A stretch of DNA of 64,000 bases from Bradyrhizobium liaoningense (GTDB taxonomy: Bacteria > Pseudomonadota > Alphaproteobacteria > Rhizobiales > Xanthobacteraceae). The number at the start of each line of letters is the position of its first letter. Within the stretch, counting starts at the first letter, position 1. Shown here piece by piece: positions 34,067 through 42,488 of the stretch. Both the position numbers and the translations under genes were made by a program. The stretch covers positions 620,001-684,000 of the forward strand of contig NZ_JAFCJS010000004.1 of NCBI RefSeq assembly GCF_018130825.1, read 5' to 3'. Under the pieces are notes generated by a model, which saw only the letters and a program-made list of their open reading frames with translations, made no database searches and was not told the origin of the DNA.

Positions 34067-36922
34067 ATGACTGAACCGGCCGCGCCCGCGGCAACAACGC
34101 TGTCGTTCGGGCCATTCACCGTGAGGCCGCATGAGAGGCTCGTGATGCGCGACGGCATCGCGCTGCCGATGGGTGCCAAGAGCTTCGATACGCTGATCGC
34201 ACTGATGGCGCGGCCGAACGAGGTCGTCAGCAAGTGGGAGCTGATGGCGCGGGTCTGGCCCGGCATGGCCGTCGAGGAGGCCAACTTACGCTTTCACATC
34301 GCGGCGCTTCGCAAGGTCCTCGGCGACGGCAAGGACGGCGCCCGCTACATCACCACGCTCTCGGGCCGCGGCTATTGCTTCGTGGCGCCGATCTCGCAAA
34401 CGGAGATTGCGGCGAAACCGCGTTCCGCACCGCGGATGGGGCTGCCGCCGGTAAAGCTGCCGAATCGGCTGCAACGCATGGTCGGACGCGACGATGCGGT
34501 CGCCGCCATCTCGGACAAGCTCACCACCGCCCGCTTCGTCACGATCGCCGGCCCGGGCGGCGTCGGCAAGACGGCCGTTGCCGTGGCGATCGCTCACGAC
34601 CTGCTTGAGACGTTCTCCGACGCCGCACACTTTGTCGATCTTGCCGCGCTGAGCGATCCCGATCTCGTGATCACGTCGATCCTGCTGATGCTGGGTCTAC
34701 CGGCCGAGGCCGACGATCCCCTGCCCGCGCTGCTCGCGCACCTCAGGGACAAGCGGATGCTGCTGATCCTCGACAATTGCGAGCACGTCATCGCCGCGGC
34801 GGCACCGCTGGCGGCGGAGATCTTCCACGCCGCGCCGCATGTCCATATCCTCGCAACGAGCCGCGAAGCCCTGCGTGTCGAAGGCGAGCAGGTCTATCGA
34901 TTGGCGCCCCTCGCCGTTCCGCCAGACGACGCCCGACTGACTGCGGCGGCCGCGCAGACCTATCCCGCGCTTCAGCTCTTCATCGAACGGGCGACCGCCG
35001 GCGGCGCGCAGATCGCACTCGACGACGGCAATGCCGCGATCGTCGCCGGCATCTGCCGCAAGCTCGACGGCATGGCCCTGGCGATCGAGCTCGCAGCCGG
35101 CCGGGTCGAGGCCTACGGGCTGGAGCAGACGGCGGCGCTGCTCGACGAGCGCCTCAATCTGCTCTGGCAGGGTCAGCGCACCGCGCCGCCGCGGCAGAAG
35201 ACGTTGCAGGCGACGCTGGACTGGAGCTACGGGCTCCTGTCCGGCATCGAGCGCCTCGTGCTGCGCAGGCTCGCGGTCTTCGCCGGGCATTTCACCATCG
35301 ACGCCGCGCTCGAGGTCGTGCCGGACGAACACGTCGACCGCGCCCGGCTGTTCGACGCCATCGACAGCCTCGTCGCCAAATCGATGGTCGCGCCGCGACC
35401 GGTCGGCGCCATGATGCGTTACCGTCTGCTCGACACGACGCGCGCCTATCTGCTCGAGAGCGAGCCAAGCGACGCGGCGCTCTCGGCCCGCCACGCGACC
35501 TACTACCGGCGATGGCTGGAGCAGGCCGGCCCGACATGGGAGACGGTGCCGAGCGCCGACGAACGTGCCATCCATTTTTCAGCGCTGCACAATGTGCGCG
35601 CCGCGCTGGATTGGTGCTTCGGTGCAAACGGCGAAGCGGGCATCGGCATTGCACTCGCCGCGGCGGCAGCTCCGATCTTTCTCGCGATGTCGCTGCTGAT
35701 CGAATGCCGGCGCTGGTCGGAACGGGCGCTGCTTGCAATCGATGCATCCTCGCGCGGCAGCGCCGAGGAGATGCACATCCAGGCCGCCCTCGGCCTGACC
35801 TTGATGTTCACGCGCGGGGGCAGTGAGGCGGCGCACACGGCCTTGAGCCGGGGCCTCGCGATCGCACAGGCGCGCGGCGATGCGCCGAACCAGCTTCAGC
35901 TGCTCGGCCGGATGCACATCTTCCACGAGCGGATGGGACAGTTCGACGCCGCGCTTGGTTACGCGCGGCAGAGCCTCACGGTTGCCGAGACGCTGGGCGA
36001 TGCCGCATCCATCGCCCTCGCCCACTCCCTCCTGGGCGTCTCGCTGCATCTGGCCGGTGAGCATCGTGACGCGCTGAACATGCTGCAGGCTGCCTGGCAG
36101 GGGCCGGGCACGGAGCGGATCAGCACCGTCCACGGCTTCGATCATCGCAACCGGGCCGGCATCTCGCTGGCCCGGGAGCTCTGGCTGCAGGGCCGGCCTG
36201 CGGATGCGCGGCAGTTGGCGCGGCAGACGGTCACCGAAGCCGCGCAGATGGATCATCCGATCACGCTCTGCATTGCGCTGATCTGGGCGGTTTCGATCGA
36301 TCTCTGGAGCGGAGAGCTCGACGATGCGGAAGAGAACATCGACCGCTTCATCGCGCATGCCGAGTCGCGCTCGATGGGGCCTTATCTCGCGGTCGGCCGG
36401 GGCGTCAAAGGCGAGCTCGCGATCCGGCGCGGCGACGCCGCCGGCGGCGGCGAGACGATAAGAGCCTGCCTGCGCGAGCTCCACGATGCCGGTTACGAGC
36501 TGCTCACCACGACGTTCAACATCGCGCTGGTGCAGGGGCTTCTGGCGCTCGGGCAGATCGAGCAGAGCGCGCACCTGATCGACGATGCGATCCGCCTCGT
36601 CGAACAAAGCGGCGATCATCTCTACATGCCCGAGTTGCTGCGGATGAAGGCCAGAGTTCTGTTGTCGCTGCCGGAGTCCAAGGCTGAGCAAGCAGAAGCC
36701 CACTTCATGCAGTCACTGGATTTGAGCCGCCGCAAGAGCGCAAAAGCCTGGGAACTGCGGGCCGCGATCGATCTTGCCGAATTTCTCGCGGAGCGCGATC
36801 GGTGCGAGGAAGCGACACGATTGCTTCAAGCGGCTCTTGATGGCTTTGCTGAAGGTTCCGATACGGCGGATCTTAGGGTCGCCAACGAACTGCTACGGAC
36901 ATTGTCAACTCCGTTATCCTGA
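34067..36922 (+). CDS. Winged-helix regulator with NTPase (STAND-like) and TPR-like domains
   Basis: A 951-residue one-component regulator. Residues 10-105 form an OmpR-type winged helix (LSFGPFTVRPHERLVMRDG, VEEANLRFHIAALRKVLGDG, LSGRGYCFVAP). Residues about 135-430 form a P-loop NTPase (VGRDDAVAAI, Walker A GPGGVGKTAVA near 163-173, Walker B RMLLILDNCEH near 230-240, ATSREALRV), as in COG3903-type proteins. Residues 450-950 are helical TPR-like repeats that probably sense a ligand or partner. ATG at 34067 starts the winged helix. It is divergent from the Ohr operon, 197 bases away, and is the likely regulator of it. Confidence 0.88.
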   Translation: MTEPAAPAATTLSFGPFTVRPHERLVMRDGIALPMGAKSFDTLIALMARPNEVVSKWELMARVWPGMAVEEANLRFHIAALRKVLGDGKDGARYITTLSGRGYCFVAPISQTEIAAKPRSAPRMGLPPVKLPNRLQRMVGRDDAVAAISDKLTTARFVTIAGPGGVGKTAVAVAIAHDLLETFSDAAHFVDLAALSDPDLVITSILLMLGLPAEADDPLPALLAHLRDKRMLLILDNCEHVIAAAAPLAAEIFHAAPHVHILATSREALRVEGEQVYRLAPLAVPPDDARLTAAAAQTYPALQLFIERATAGGAQIALDDGNAAIVAGICRKLDGMALAIELAAGRVEAYGLEQTAALLDERLNLLWQGQRTAPPRQKTLQATLDWSYGLLSGIERLVLRRLAVFAGHFTIDAALEVVPDEHVDRARLFDAIDSLVAKSMVAPRPVGAMMRYRLLDTTRAYLLESEPSDAALSARHATYYRRWLEQAGPTWETVPSADERAIHFSALHNVRAALDWCFGANGEAGIGIALAAAAAPIFLAMSLLIECRRWSERALLAIDASSRGSAEEMHIQAALGLTLMFTRGGSEAAHTALSRGLAIAQARGDAPNQLQLLGRMHIFHERMGQFDAALGYARQSLTVAETLGDAASIALAHSLLGVSLHLAGEHRDALNMLQAAWQGPGTERISTVHGFDHRNRAGISLARELWLQGRPADARQLARQTVTEAAQMDHPITLCIALIWAVSIDLWSGELDDAEENIDRFIAHAESRSMGPYLAVGRGVKGELAIRRGDAAGGGETIRACLRELHDAGYELLTTTFNIALVQGLLALGQIEQSAHLIDDAIRLVEQSGDHLYMPELLRMKARVLLSLPESKAEQAEAHFMQSLDLSRRKSAKAWELRAAIDLAEFLAERDRCEEATRLLQAALDGFAEGSDTADLRVANELLRTLSTPLS

Positions 36923-36970
36923 GGTGCGAGTGGCGCGAAGCAAAGCATTGCGCCGGGAGCCTCGAAGGAT
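36916..36970. repeat. Short palindromic repeat, ATCCTGAGG type
   Basis: ATCCTGAGGTGCGAG at the start pairs imperfectly with GAGCCTCGAAGGAT at the end, around a GGCGCGAAGC / GCATTGCGCC core. It overlaps the stop codon of the upstream regulator gene. Its form resembles a dispersed element seen in Bradyrhizobium. Confidence 0.6.
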
Positions 36971-36982
36971 GACGGAGCGAGG

Positions 36983-37654
36983 CTACCCCGTCGGCGTGCC
37001 CTGCTTCCACTGGCCGCCGGCGATTTTCGCGGCCGCAATCACCGCCTGGGTACGGCTCTCGACCCCGAGCTTTTGCAGGATCGCCGAGACATGCGCCTTG
37101 ATGGTGGCTTCGGAGACGCCGAGCTCGTAGGCGATCTGCTTGTTGAGGAGGCCCTCGGACAGCATCATCAGGACCCGGACCTGCTGCGGGGTCAGCGTCA
37201 CCAGACGGTCACGCAGGCGCGTCATGTCGGGGTCGGCGGCGGCGGACAGGTCGGTGTCGGCGGGAACCCAGACGTCGCCTTCCATCACCTTGAGAATGGC
37301 ATCGCGCAGCGTCTCGACGCCGAACCGCTTGGGGATGAACCCGGAGGCGCCGAAATCAAGCGAGCGGCGGATCGTGGCGCTGTCGTCAGAGGCCGAGACG
37401 ATCACCACCGGGACCGCCGGATATTGCGCGCGCAGATAGATCAGGCCGGAGAAGCCGGAGATCCCGGGCATCGAGAGGTCGAGCAGGATCAGGTCGACGT
37501 CGGAGGTCTGTTCGAGGAGCTTGGTCAGATCCTCGAACGATCCGGCCTCGTCGATCCTGGCCGAGGTCAGGACGCTCGCCACAGCCTGCCGCAGCGCGTC
37601 GCGGAACAGGGGATGGTCATCGGCAATGACGAGATGGGTCGAGGGAGCGTTCAT
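36983..37654 (-). CDS. LuxR/FixJ-type response regulator (CrbR-like)
   Basis: A 223-residue response regulator. The receiver domain has ADDHPLFRDAL, phospho-acceptor Asp59 (LILLDLSMPG) and VSASDDSATI. The LuxR-type helix-turn-helix is at about 150-215 (LTPQQVRVLMMLSEGLLNKQ, VSEATIKAHVSAILQKL). In CrbS/CrbR systems this partner activates acetyl-CoA synthetase and carboxylate genes. The kinase at 27396-30905 is the likely partner although six kilobases and five genes lie between. It is divergent from the MHS transporter at 37957. Confidence 0.9.
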   Translation of the reverse strand: MNAPSTHLVIADDHPLFRDALRQAVASVLTSARIDEAGSFEDLTKLLEQTSDVDLILLDLSMPGISGFSGLIYLRAQYPAVPVVIVSASDDSATIRRSLDFGASGFIPKRFGVETLRDAILKVMEGDVWVPADTDLSAAADPDMTRLRDRLVTLTPQQVRVLMMLSEGLLNKQIAYELGVSEATIKAHVSAILQKLGVESRTQAVIAAAKIAGGQWKQGTPTG

Positions 37655-37956
37655 CGTTCTCTTGCTATCGTTCGCAACCGGCCGGCGAGTCGATGCCGCG
37701 GCAGGTCAATTCTTCCCTGCCCGGCCGTGGCATGCAAGTGCCCATTATCCCTTTGCTGCAAAGGGGTTAATCCACAAGCCTTCGCTGCCGTGCCGGCGCC
37801 CGATACCGGGCAGTCAGGTGCGCGTCAGTGCGCAAGGCCGAAAGTCGTATTGGGGCGGGTTTCACGCCGATGTTACCTTGCGGGCAAGACCTGGGTCGAT
37901 CCGGCACATCCGGACACCCGGGGCGCGAGGAAACGCATTTCGGGGAGCGACCCAAT
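37655..37956. other. Divergent intergenic region between response regulator and MHS transporter
   Basis: 302 bases without a supported gene. It must hold promoters for both divergent genes. The one clear element is the 17-base palindrome at 37749-37765. Frames that run through it from either side look non-coding. Confidence 0.5.
37749..37765. promoter_or_regulatory. Palindromic operator candidate
   Basis: CCCTTTG-CTG-CAAAGGG is a palindrome with perfect 7-base arms, midway between the response regulator and the MHS transporter. The size suits a dimeric regulator such as the LuxR-type protein encoded alongside. This is inference. Confidence 0.45.
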
Positions 37957-39621
37957 ATGTCGACAATGGCTGTGTCTCAAGCAGGCGCGGGAGGGATGAC
38001 GAAGGACGAACGTTTCGTCATTCTCGCCTCCTCGCTCGGTACCGTCTTCGAGTGGTACGATTTTTACCTCTACGGTTCGCTCGCCTCGATCATCGGCGTG
38101 CAGTTCTTCTCGGATTATCCGCCGGCCACACGCGACATCTTCGCGCTGCTGGCATTCGCCGCCGGCTTCCTGGTGCGTCCGTTCGGCGCGATCGTGTTCG
38201 GCCGCATCGGCGACATCGTCGGCCGCAAGTACACCTTCCTCGTCACCATCCTGATCATGGGTCTGTCGACCTTCATCGTCGGCCTGCTGCCCAACGCGGC
38301 CACCATCGGTATCGCGGCCCCGATCATCCTGATCGCGCTGCGCCTCGCCCAGGGCCTGGCGCTCGGCGGCGAGTATGGCGGTGCGGCGACCTATGTCGCG
38401 GAGCACGCGCCGAACGGCAAGCGCGGCTACTACACCTCCTTCATCCAGACCACGGCGACGCTCGGCCTGTTCCTGTCGCTGCTGGTGATCCTGTTCACCC
38501 GCACCGCGACCGGCGAAGCCGATTTCGCGAAGTGGGGCTGGCGCATCCCGTTCCTGGTGTCGGTGCTGCTGCTCGGCATCTCGGTCTGGATCCGGCTGCG
38601 CCTCAATGAATCGCCGATCTTCCAGAAGATGAAGGACGAAGGAAAGAGCTCGAAGGCGCCGCTGACGGAAGCCTTCGGCAACTGGCAGAACGGCAAGCTC
38701 GTGCTGCTCGCGCTGCTCGGCGGCGTGATGGGCCAGGGCGTGGTCTGGTACACCGGCCAGTTCTATGCGCTGTTCTTCCTGCAATCGATCCTGAAGGTCG
38801 ACGGCTACACCGCCAACCTGCTGATCGCCTGGTCGCTGTTGCTCGGCACCGGCTTCTTTATCGTGTTCGGCGTGCTGTCCGACAAGATCGGCCGCAAGCC
38901 GATCATCCTCGGCGGCTGCCTGATCGCGGCACTGACCTTCTTCCCGATCTTCAAGATGATCACCACCAACGCCAACCCGGCGCTGGAAAAGGCGATCGAG
39001 TCGGTCAAGGTCGACGTGGTGGCGGATCCCGCGGGCTGCGGCGACCTGTTCAACCCGGTCGGCACCCGCGTCTTCACCGCGCCTTGCGACACCGCGCGCG
39101 CCTACCTGTCGCAGTCGTCGGTCAAGTACTCGACGACGCCAGGCGCGGCCGGCTCCGGCGTGAAGGTCGTCGTCAACGGCAAGGAAGTGCCGTACGCGAA
39201 CGCCAAGGACAGCAACCCGGCCGTCCTCGCCGCGGTGCAGGCAGCCGGCTATCCCAAGGTCGGCGATGCGGGCATCGTGAAGATGGCCCATCCGTTCGAC
39301 ATCTTCCGTCCGCAGGTGGCCGCGACCATCGGGCTGCTGTTCATCCTGGTGATCTTCGTCACCATGGTCTACGGCCCGATCGCCGCGATGCTGGTTGAAC
39401 TGTTCCCGACCCGCATCCGCTACACCTCGATGTCGCTGCCCTACCACATCGGCAACGGCTGGTTCGGCGGCCTGCTGCCGGCGACCGCCTTCGCCATCGT
39501 GGCTTCGACGGGCGATATCTATGCGGGCCTTTGGTACCCGGTTACGTTCGCGGCTATCACCGTTGTGATCGGCTTCTTCTTCTTGCCCGAGACCAAGGAC
39601 GTCGACATCAAGGCGACCTGA
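37957..39621 (+). CDS. MHS-family (metabolite:H+ symporter) MFS transporter
   Basis: A 554-residue transporter. MHS hallmarks are SSLGTVFEWYDFYLYGSLAS (helix 1), FLVRPFGAIVFGRIGD, ALRLAQGLALGGEYGGAATY and ELFPTRIRYTSMSLPYHIGN. Family members import carboxylates such as alpha-ketoglutarate, shikimate or proline. An extra hydrophilic stretch of about 100 residues (about 345-445) with two cysteines (PAGCGDLF, TAPCDTARA) interrupts the C-terminal half between helices. ATG at 37957 has GGGGAG upstream. It is divergent from the CrbR-like regulator, which may control it. A strong terminator follows. Confidence 0.9.
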   Translation: MSTMAVSQAGAGGMTKDERFVILASSLGTVFEWYDFYLYGSLASIIGVQFFSDYPPATRDIFALLAFAAGFLVRPFGAIVFGRIGDIVGRKYTFLVTILIMGLSTFIVGLLPNAATIGIAAPIILIALRLAQGLALGGEYGGAATYVAEHAPNGKRGYYTSFIQTTATLGLFLSLLVILFTRTATGEADFAKWGWRIPFLVSVLLLGISVWIRLRLNESPIFQKMKDEGKSSKAPLTEAFGNWQNGKLVLLALLGGVMGQGVVWYTGQFYALFFLQSILKVDGYTANLLIAWSLLLGTGFFIVFGVLSDKIGRKPIILGGCLIAALTFFPIFKMITTNANPALEKAIESVKVDVVADPAGCGDLFNPVGTRVFTAPCDTARAYLSQSSVKYSTTPGAAGSGVKVVVNGKEVPYANAKDSNPAVLAAVQAAGYPKVGDAGIVKMAHPFDIFRPQVAATIGLLFILVIFVTMVYGPIAAMLVELFPTRIRYTSMSLPYHIGNGWFGGLLPATAFAIVASTGDIYAGLWYPVTFAAITVVIGFFFLPETKDVDIKAT

Positions 39622-39649
39622 TCGGAAGCCAGCGAACCCAAACGACACG

Positions 39650-39681
39650 AACCGGCCGCGGTCTCCGCGGCCGGTTTTGTT
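39650..39681 (+). terminator. Rho-independent terminator of the MHS transporter gene
   Basis: Perfect 12-bp stem (AACCGGCCGCGG, 39650-39661, and complement 39665-39676), a 3-base loop and the tail TTGTTTTG. Confidence 0.88.
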
Positions 39682-39687
39682 TTGTCC

Positions 39688-40161
39688 CTACTGATTGCTG
39701 CCGATGAATTGCAGCACCACCTCGCGCCGGTGCGGGCGGGCGCGGTGCTCGATCAGGTAGATCGCCTGCCAGGTGCCGAGCGCAAGCCTGCCGTTCAGGA
39801 CCGGGACCTGCAGCGAGGTCTGCGTCAGCATGGTCTTGACGTGCGCGGGCATGTCGTCCGGTCCCTCGGTATCATGCGTCCACCCCGCATTCTCCGGCGC
39901 GAGCCGGGACAGCGCGGTGGTGAGATCGACGAGCACGGAAGGATCGGCGTTCTCCTGGATCGTCAGCGACGCCGAGGTGTGGCGAACGAACAGCGTCAAT
40001 GCGCCCTCGCCTGCGCGCGCCTCGGCGATGAATCTTGCGGCTTCGCTGGTGAGGTCGGTGAAGCCGCGGCCCGGCGTCTGCACGGTCAGCAGTGACGAGG
40101 AGATGGTGGCGGCTTGCACCGTCGACGGCGCCGAGCGGGTTACGGATTTGGCTGATGTCAT
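39688..40161 (-). CDS. yjbQ: YjbQ-family (UPF0047) protein
   Basis: A 157-residue member of the YjbQ/UPF0047 family, which has promiscuous thiamine-phosphate-synthase-like activity. Signatures visible are FVRHTSASLTIQENADP, the metal-binding GWTHDTEGPDDMPAHVK and the C-terminal LALGTWQAIYLIEHR. The start at 40161 is used; the longer frame runs into the repeat upstream. It is soluble. The physiological role in bacteria is unsettled. Confidence 0.88.
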   Translation of the reverse strand: MTSAKSVTRSAPSTVQAATISSSLLTVQTPGRGFTDLTSEAARFIAEARAGEGALTLFVRHTSASLTIQENADPSVLVDLTTALSRLAPENAGWTHDTEGPDDMPAHVKTMLTQTSLQVPVLNGRLALGTWQAIYLIEHRARPHRREVVLQFIGSNQ

Positions 40162-40185
40162 AGAGGGTCTCGACTGATCGAACAC

Positions 40186-40292
40186 TGCCGTAGGGTGGGC
40201 AAAGGCGCAAAGCGCCGTGCCCACGTCTTCTTTTCATCATTGTAGAAACATGGTGGGCACGGCGTAAGAACGCCTTTGCCCACCCTACGGCA
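40186..40292. repeat. Palindromic repeat, TGCCGTAGGGTGGGCAAAGGCG type
   Basis: The outer arms, TGCCGTAGGGTGGGCAAAGG and its complement at 40273-40292, are perfect, with an inner CGCCGTGCCCAC / GTGGGCACGGCG pair. A short relative sits at 48946-48981. Confidence 0.8.
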
Positions 40293-40320
40293 TCTCAACG
40301 CATGGATCGCGCGAAGGGCC

Positions 40321-40839
40321 TCAAATCTTCCCCGACACGTCCTTTTGCACCCGGTTGGCCATGTCGATCAGCCTCCGCCAGGCCTTTTCCAGGAACGACA
40401 TCACGCGATCGAGGTCCTGATCGCTCGGCAGCGGGATCTCGATCTTGCGATCGCCTTCGGCGACCTTCGGCTCCGCCTTCTTCAGCGGGTCGGATTTCGG
40501 CAGCGCTTCCTCGATCTTGCCCGACACGGTCGGCCCGGCCGCGAGCTGTCCCTTCAGCTTCTCGACCTCGGCCTGGAGCCGGCCGATCTCGGCGTCGAAC
40601 GCGGCGCGCTCGTCGGGCACCGCATAGCAGGCCCAGCCGGTACCGTTCCTGGTGCAGGTCGACATCGTTCCTGTGCGGGTGTCGAGCCGCAGCACCCCCT
40701 CGGGGATCGGCGTCATGGTGTAGCGGCCGTTTTCGCTGTCTGGCGCCGATTGCGCGGCCACCAGGCTGCCACTGACGACCATCACGGCGACGCACGACGC
40801 CGCGAGCCATGATGCTGTGGATGACGTCACTGGTCTCAT
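40321..40839 (-). CDS. Exported hypothetical protein with coiled coil
   Basis: A 172-residue protein with a signal peptide (hydrophobic residues 11-27, SWLAASCVAVMVVSGSLVAA). A short domain with two cysteines follows (MSTCTRNGTGWACYAVPDE), then a coiled coil (AFDAEIGRLQAEVEKLKGQL) and a charged C-terminus. GGAGAG lies 4 bases before the ATG at 40839. It is probably periplasmic. I cannot assign a family function. Confidence 0.72.
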   Translation of the reverse strand: MRPVTSSTASWLAASCVAVMVVSGSLVAAQSAPDSENGRYTMTPIPEGVLRLDTRTGTMSTCTRNGTGWACYAVPDERAAFDAEIGRLQAEVEKLKGQLAAGPTVSGKIEEALPKSDPLKKAEPKVAEGDRKIEIPLPSDQDLDRVMSFLEKAWRRLIDMANRVQKDVSGKI

Positions 40840-41198
40840 CGCACTCTCCGCCACCACGCCCAGGTGGCACGTCCGCAATTCTACACCGCGGCGCAGCGAT
40901 TTGCCGCCAAAAACACCCGTCCGAAATCAACGGTGCCGGCGGCCCGTTTGATCCCGGCAGCGCGGCGAAATAGCGGCCACATCCACCGATCATGAGGAGA
41001 GCTGCTGCGGTGCGGCGTCACGCTGTGTGCAGCGTTGCCGCGCGCGGCAATATCATCAGGAAAATCAAATACATAATAGAAAGCGACGCAATCGTGACTT
41101 GGCTTGACTTGATTATGGGCCATCAGTATGGTCCGCGCGGCTTTTGAGGGTGGCGGGCGTAATTTCCATTCAGCCGGTGCGTTTCGGGTCTTCGTTGC
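40840..41198. other. Upstream region of the ATP synthase operon
   Basis: 359 bases with no supported gene. The only long frame, on the minus strand, overlaps atpI and resembles nothing. The part from about 41050 is AT-richer and contains the sigma-70-like promoter at 41104-41132. Confidence 0.5.
41104..41132 (+). promoter_or_regulatory. Sigma-70-type promoter of the atp operon
   Basis: A -35 element TTGACT (41104-41109) and a -10 element TATGGT (41127-41132) with the optimal 17-base spacing. It would start transcription about 60 bases upstream of atpI. Confidence 0.6.
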
Positions 41199-41573
41199 AT
41201 GACACAGGGCACGGGACACGGCGAGAATGGAGATCGCGATAGATCGCCCGAGGAAGCTGCGCTTTCCGATCGGCTCGGAAATCTTGATCAGCGGTTGTCC
41301 GAACTTCGCGACCGCCGCACCAAGACCGAGCAACCCGCAGGTAACGGTGAGGACAGAGCGGCCAGAGCCTCGGCGATGGCGCTTGGTTTTCGGTTATCCT
41401 CCGAGTTGGTCGCCGGTGTCGCTGTCGGGGCGGGGATTGGCTGGGGGTTCGACCGCTTGCTGTCGACGTCGCCTTTCGGATTTATCGTGTTCCTGCTGCT
41501 GGGCTTCGTGGCCGGCGTGGTGAATGTGGTGAGATCGGCGGGCGCGGGTCAAAACAGGCGCGGTGGTTCGTAA
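41199..41573 (+). CDS. atpI: ATP synthase protein I
   Basis: A 124-residue membrane protein with a charged N-terminal half (residues 1-58) and two hydrophobic helices (LVAGVAVGAGIGWGFD and FGFIVFLLLGFVAGVVNVVR). This layout and the place just before atpB identify AtpI/AtpZ, which assists c-ring assembly or cation supply and is not part of the final enzyme. Confidence 0.9.
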   Translation: MTQGTGHGENGDRDRSPEEAALSDRLGNLDQRLSELRDRRTKTEQPAGNGEDRAARASAMALGFRLSSELVAGVAVGAGIGWGFDRLLSTSPFGFIVFLLLGFVAGVVNVVRSAGAGQNRRGGS

Positions 41574-41685
41574 GGCGATCCACACAGGAGAGGAATGATC
41601 GTGCCGGCCTTGCCGGTACGGGCCGGCCCGGCCGGCAGACCGAGACCCGCCGGCATTGCCCGGCAGACCAAGAGATGCCGCGCCG

Positions 41686-42435
41686 ATGAAAATCGATCCG
41701 ATCCACCAGTTCAACATCGAGCCTCTCTTCACGATCGGCCATATCGGCAATCACACGATCGCCTTCACCAATTCATCGCTCTACATGCTGGTGGCAGTTG
41801 CGATCATCTCGCTCCTGATGCTCGCCAGCGGCACGCAGCTGATTCCCGGGCGTCTGCAGTCGGTCGCCGAGATCTCCTACGAGTTCGTTGCCTCGACCAT
41901 CCGTTCGACGGCCGGTGCGGAAGGCATGAAGTTCTTCCCGCTGATCTTCTCGCTGTTCATGTTCATCTGCGTCTCGAACCTGGTCGGCATCATCCCCTAC
42001 ACCTTTACGGTCTCGAGCCACCTGATCGTCACCGTAGGACTGGCGCTGCTGGTCTTCTTCACCGTGCTGATCTACGGCGTCGCCAAGAACGGCCTGAAAT
42101 TCTTCTCGATTTTCGTTCCTCACGGCGTCCCGGGCTACATCCTGCCGCTGGTCATGTTCATCGAGATCCTGTCGTTCTTCCTGCGGCCGGTCTCGCACAG
42201 CATTCGTCTGTTCGCCAACATGCTGGCCGGCCACATCGCGCTGAAGGTGTTCGCGGGCTTCGTCGCCATGCTCGGCTTCTCGCTCGGCGCCATCGGCTGG
42301 GTCGGCGGCGTGCTGCCGCTGGCGCTCACGGTCGCGCTGTACGCCCTCGAGATTCTGGTCGCGTTCCTGCAAGCCTATGTGTTTGCGATCCTGACCTGCA
42401 TCTACCTCAACGACGCCATTCATCCGGGACACTGA
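41686..42435 (+). CDS. atpB: ATP synthase F0 subunit a
   Basis: A 249-residue integral membrane subunit that forms the proton half-channels. The essential Arg is in SIRLFANMLAGHIALKVF; conserved blocks include PIHQFNIEPLF, FIFVCVSNLVG-like MFICVSNLVGIIPYTFTV and ILVAFLQAYVFAILTCIYLND. ATG at 41686 is the usual family start. Its ribosome binding site is weak, while a stronger AGGAGAGGA precedes an out-of-frame ATG at 41595. The 112-base gap after atpI is very GC-rich. Confidence 0.96.
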   Translation: MKIDPIHQFNIEPLFTIGHIGNHTIAFTNSSLYMLVAVAIISLLMLASGTQLIPGRLQSVAEISYEFVASTIRSTAGAEGMKFFPLIFSLFMFICVSNLVGIIPYTFTVSSHLIVTVGLALLVFFTVLIYGVAKNGLKFFSIFVPHGVPGYILPLVMFIEILSFFLRPVSHSIRLFANMLAGHIALKVFAGFVAMLGFSLGAIGWVGGVLPLALTVALYALEILVAFLQAYVFAILTCIYLNDAIHPGH

Positions 42436-42488
42436 GCGGTCCGGGGAATTTCCACCCACAACCCAATCTTTCTTCCAAGGAGTCTAAA

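Noticed and set aside
37873..39648. Minus-strand frame of 591 codons opposite the MHS transporter
   Set aside because: It is extremely rich in Asp, Arg, Gln and His with no fold signature; the plus strand encodes a clear transporter.
40881..41333. Minus-strand frame over the atpI upstream region
   Set aside because: It covers the probable atp promoter and overlaps atpI, with no family resemblance.
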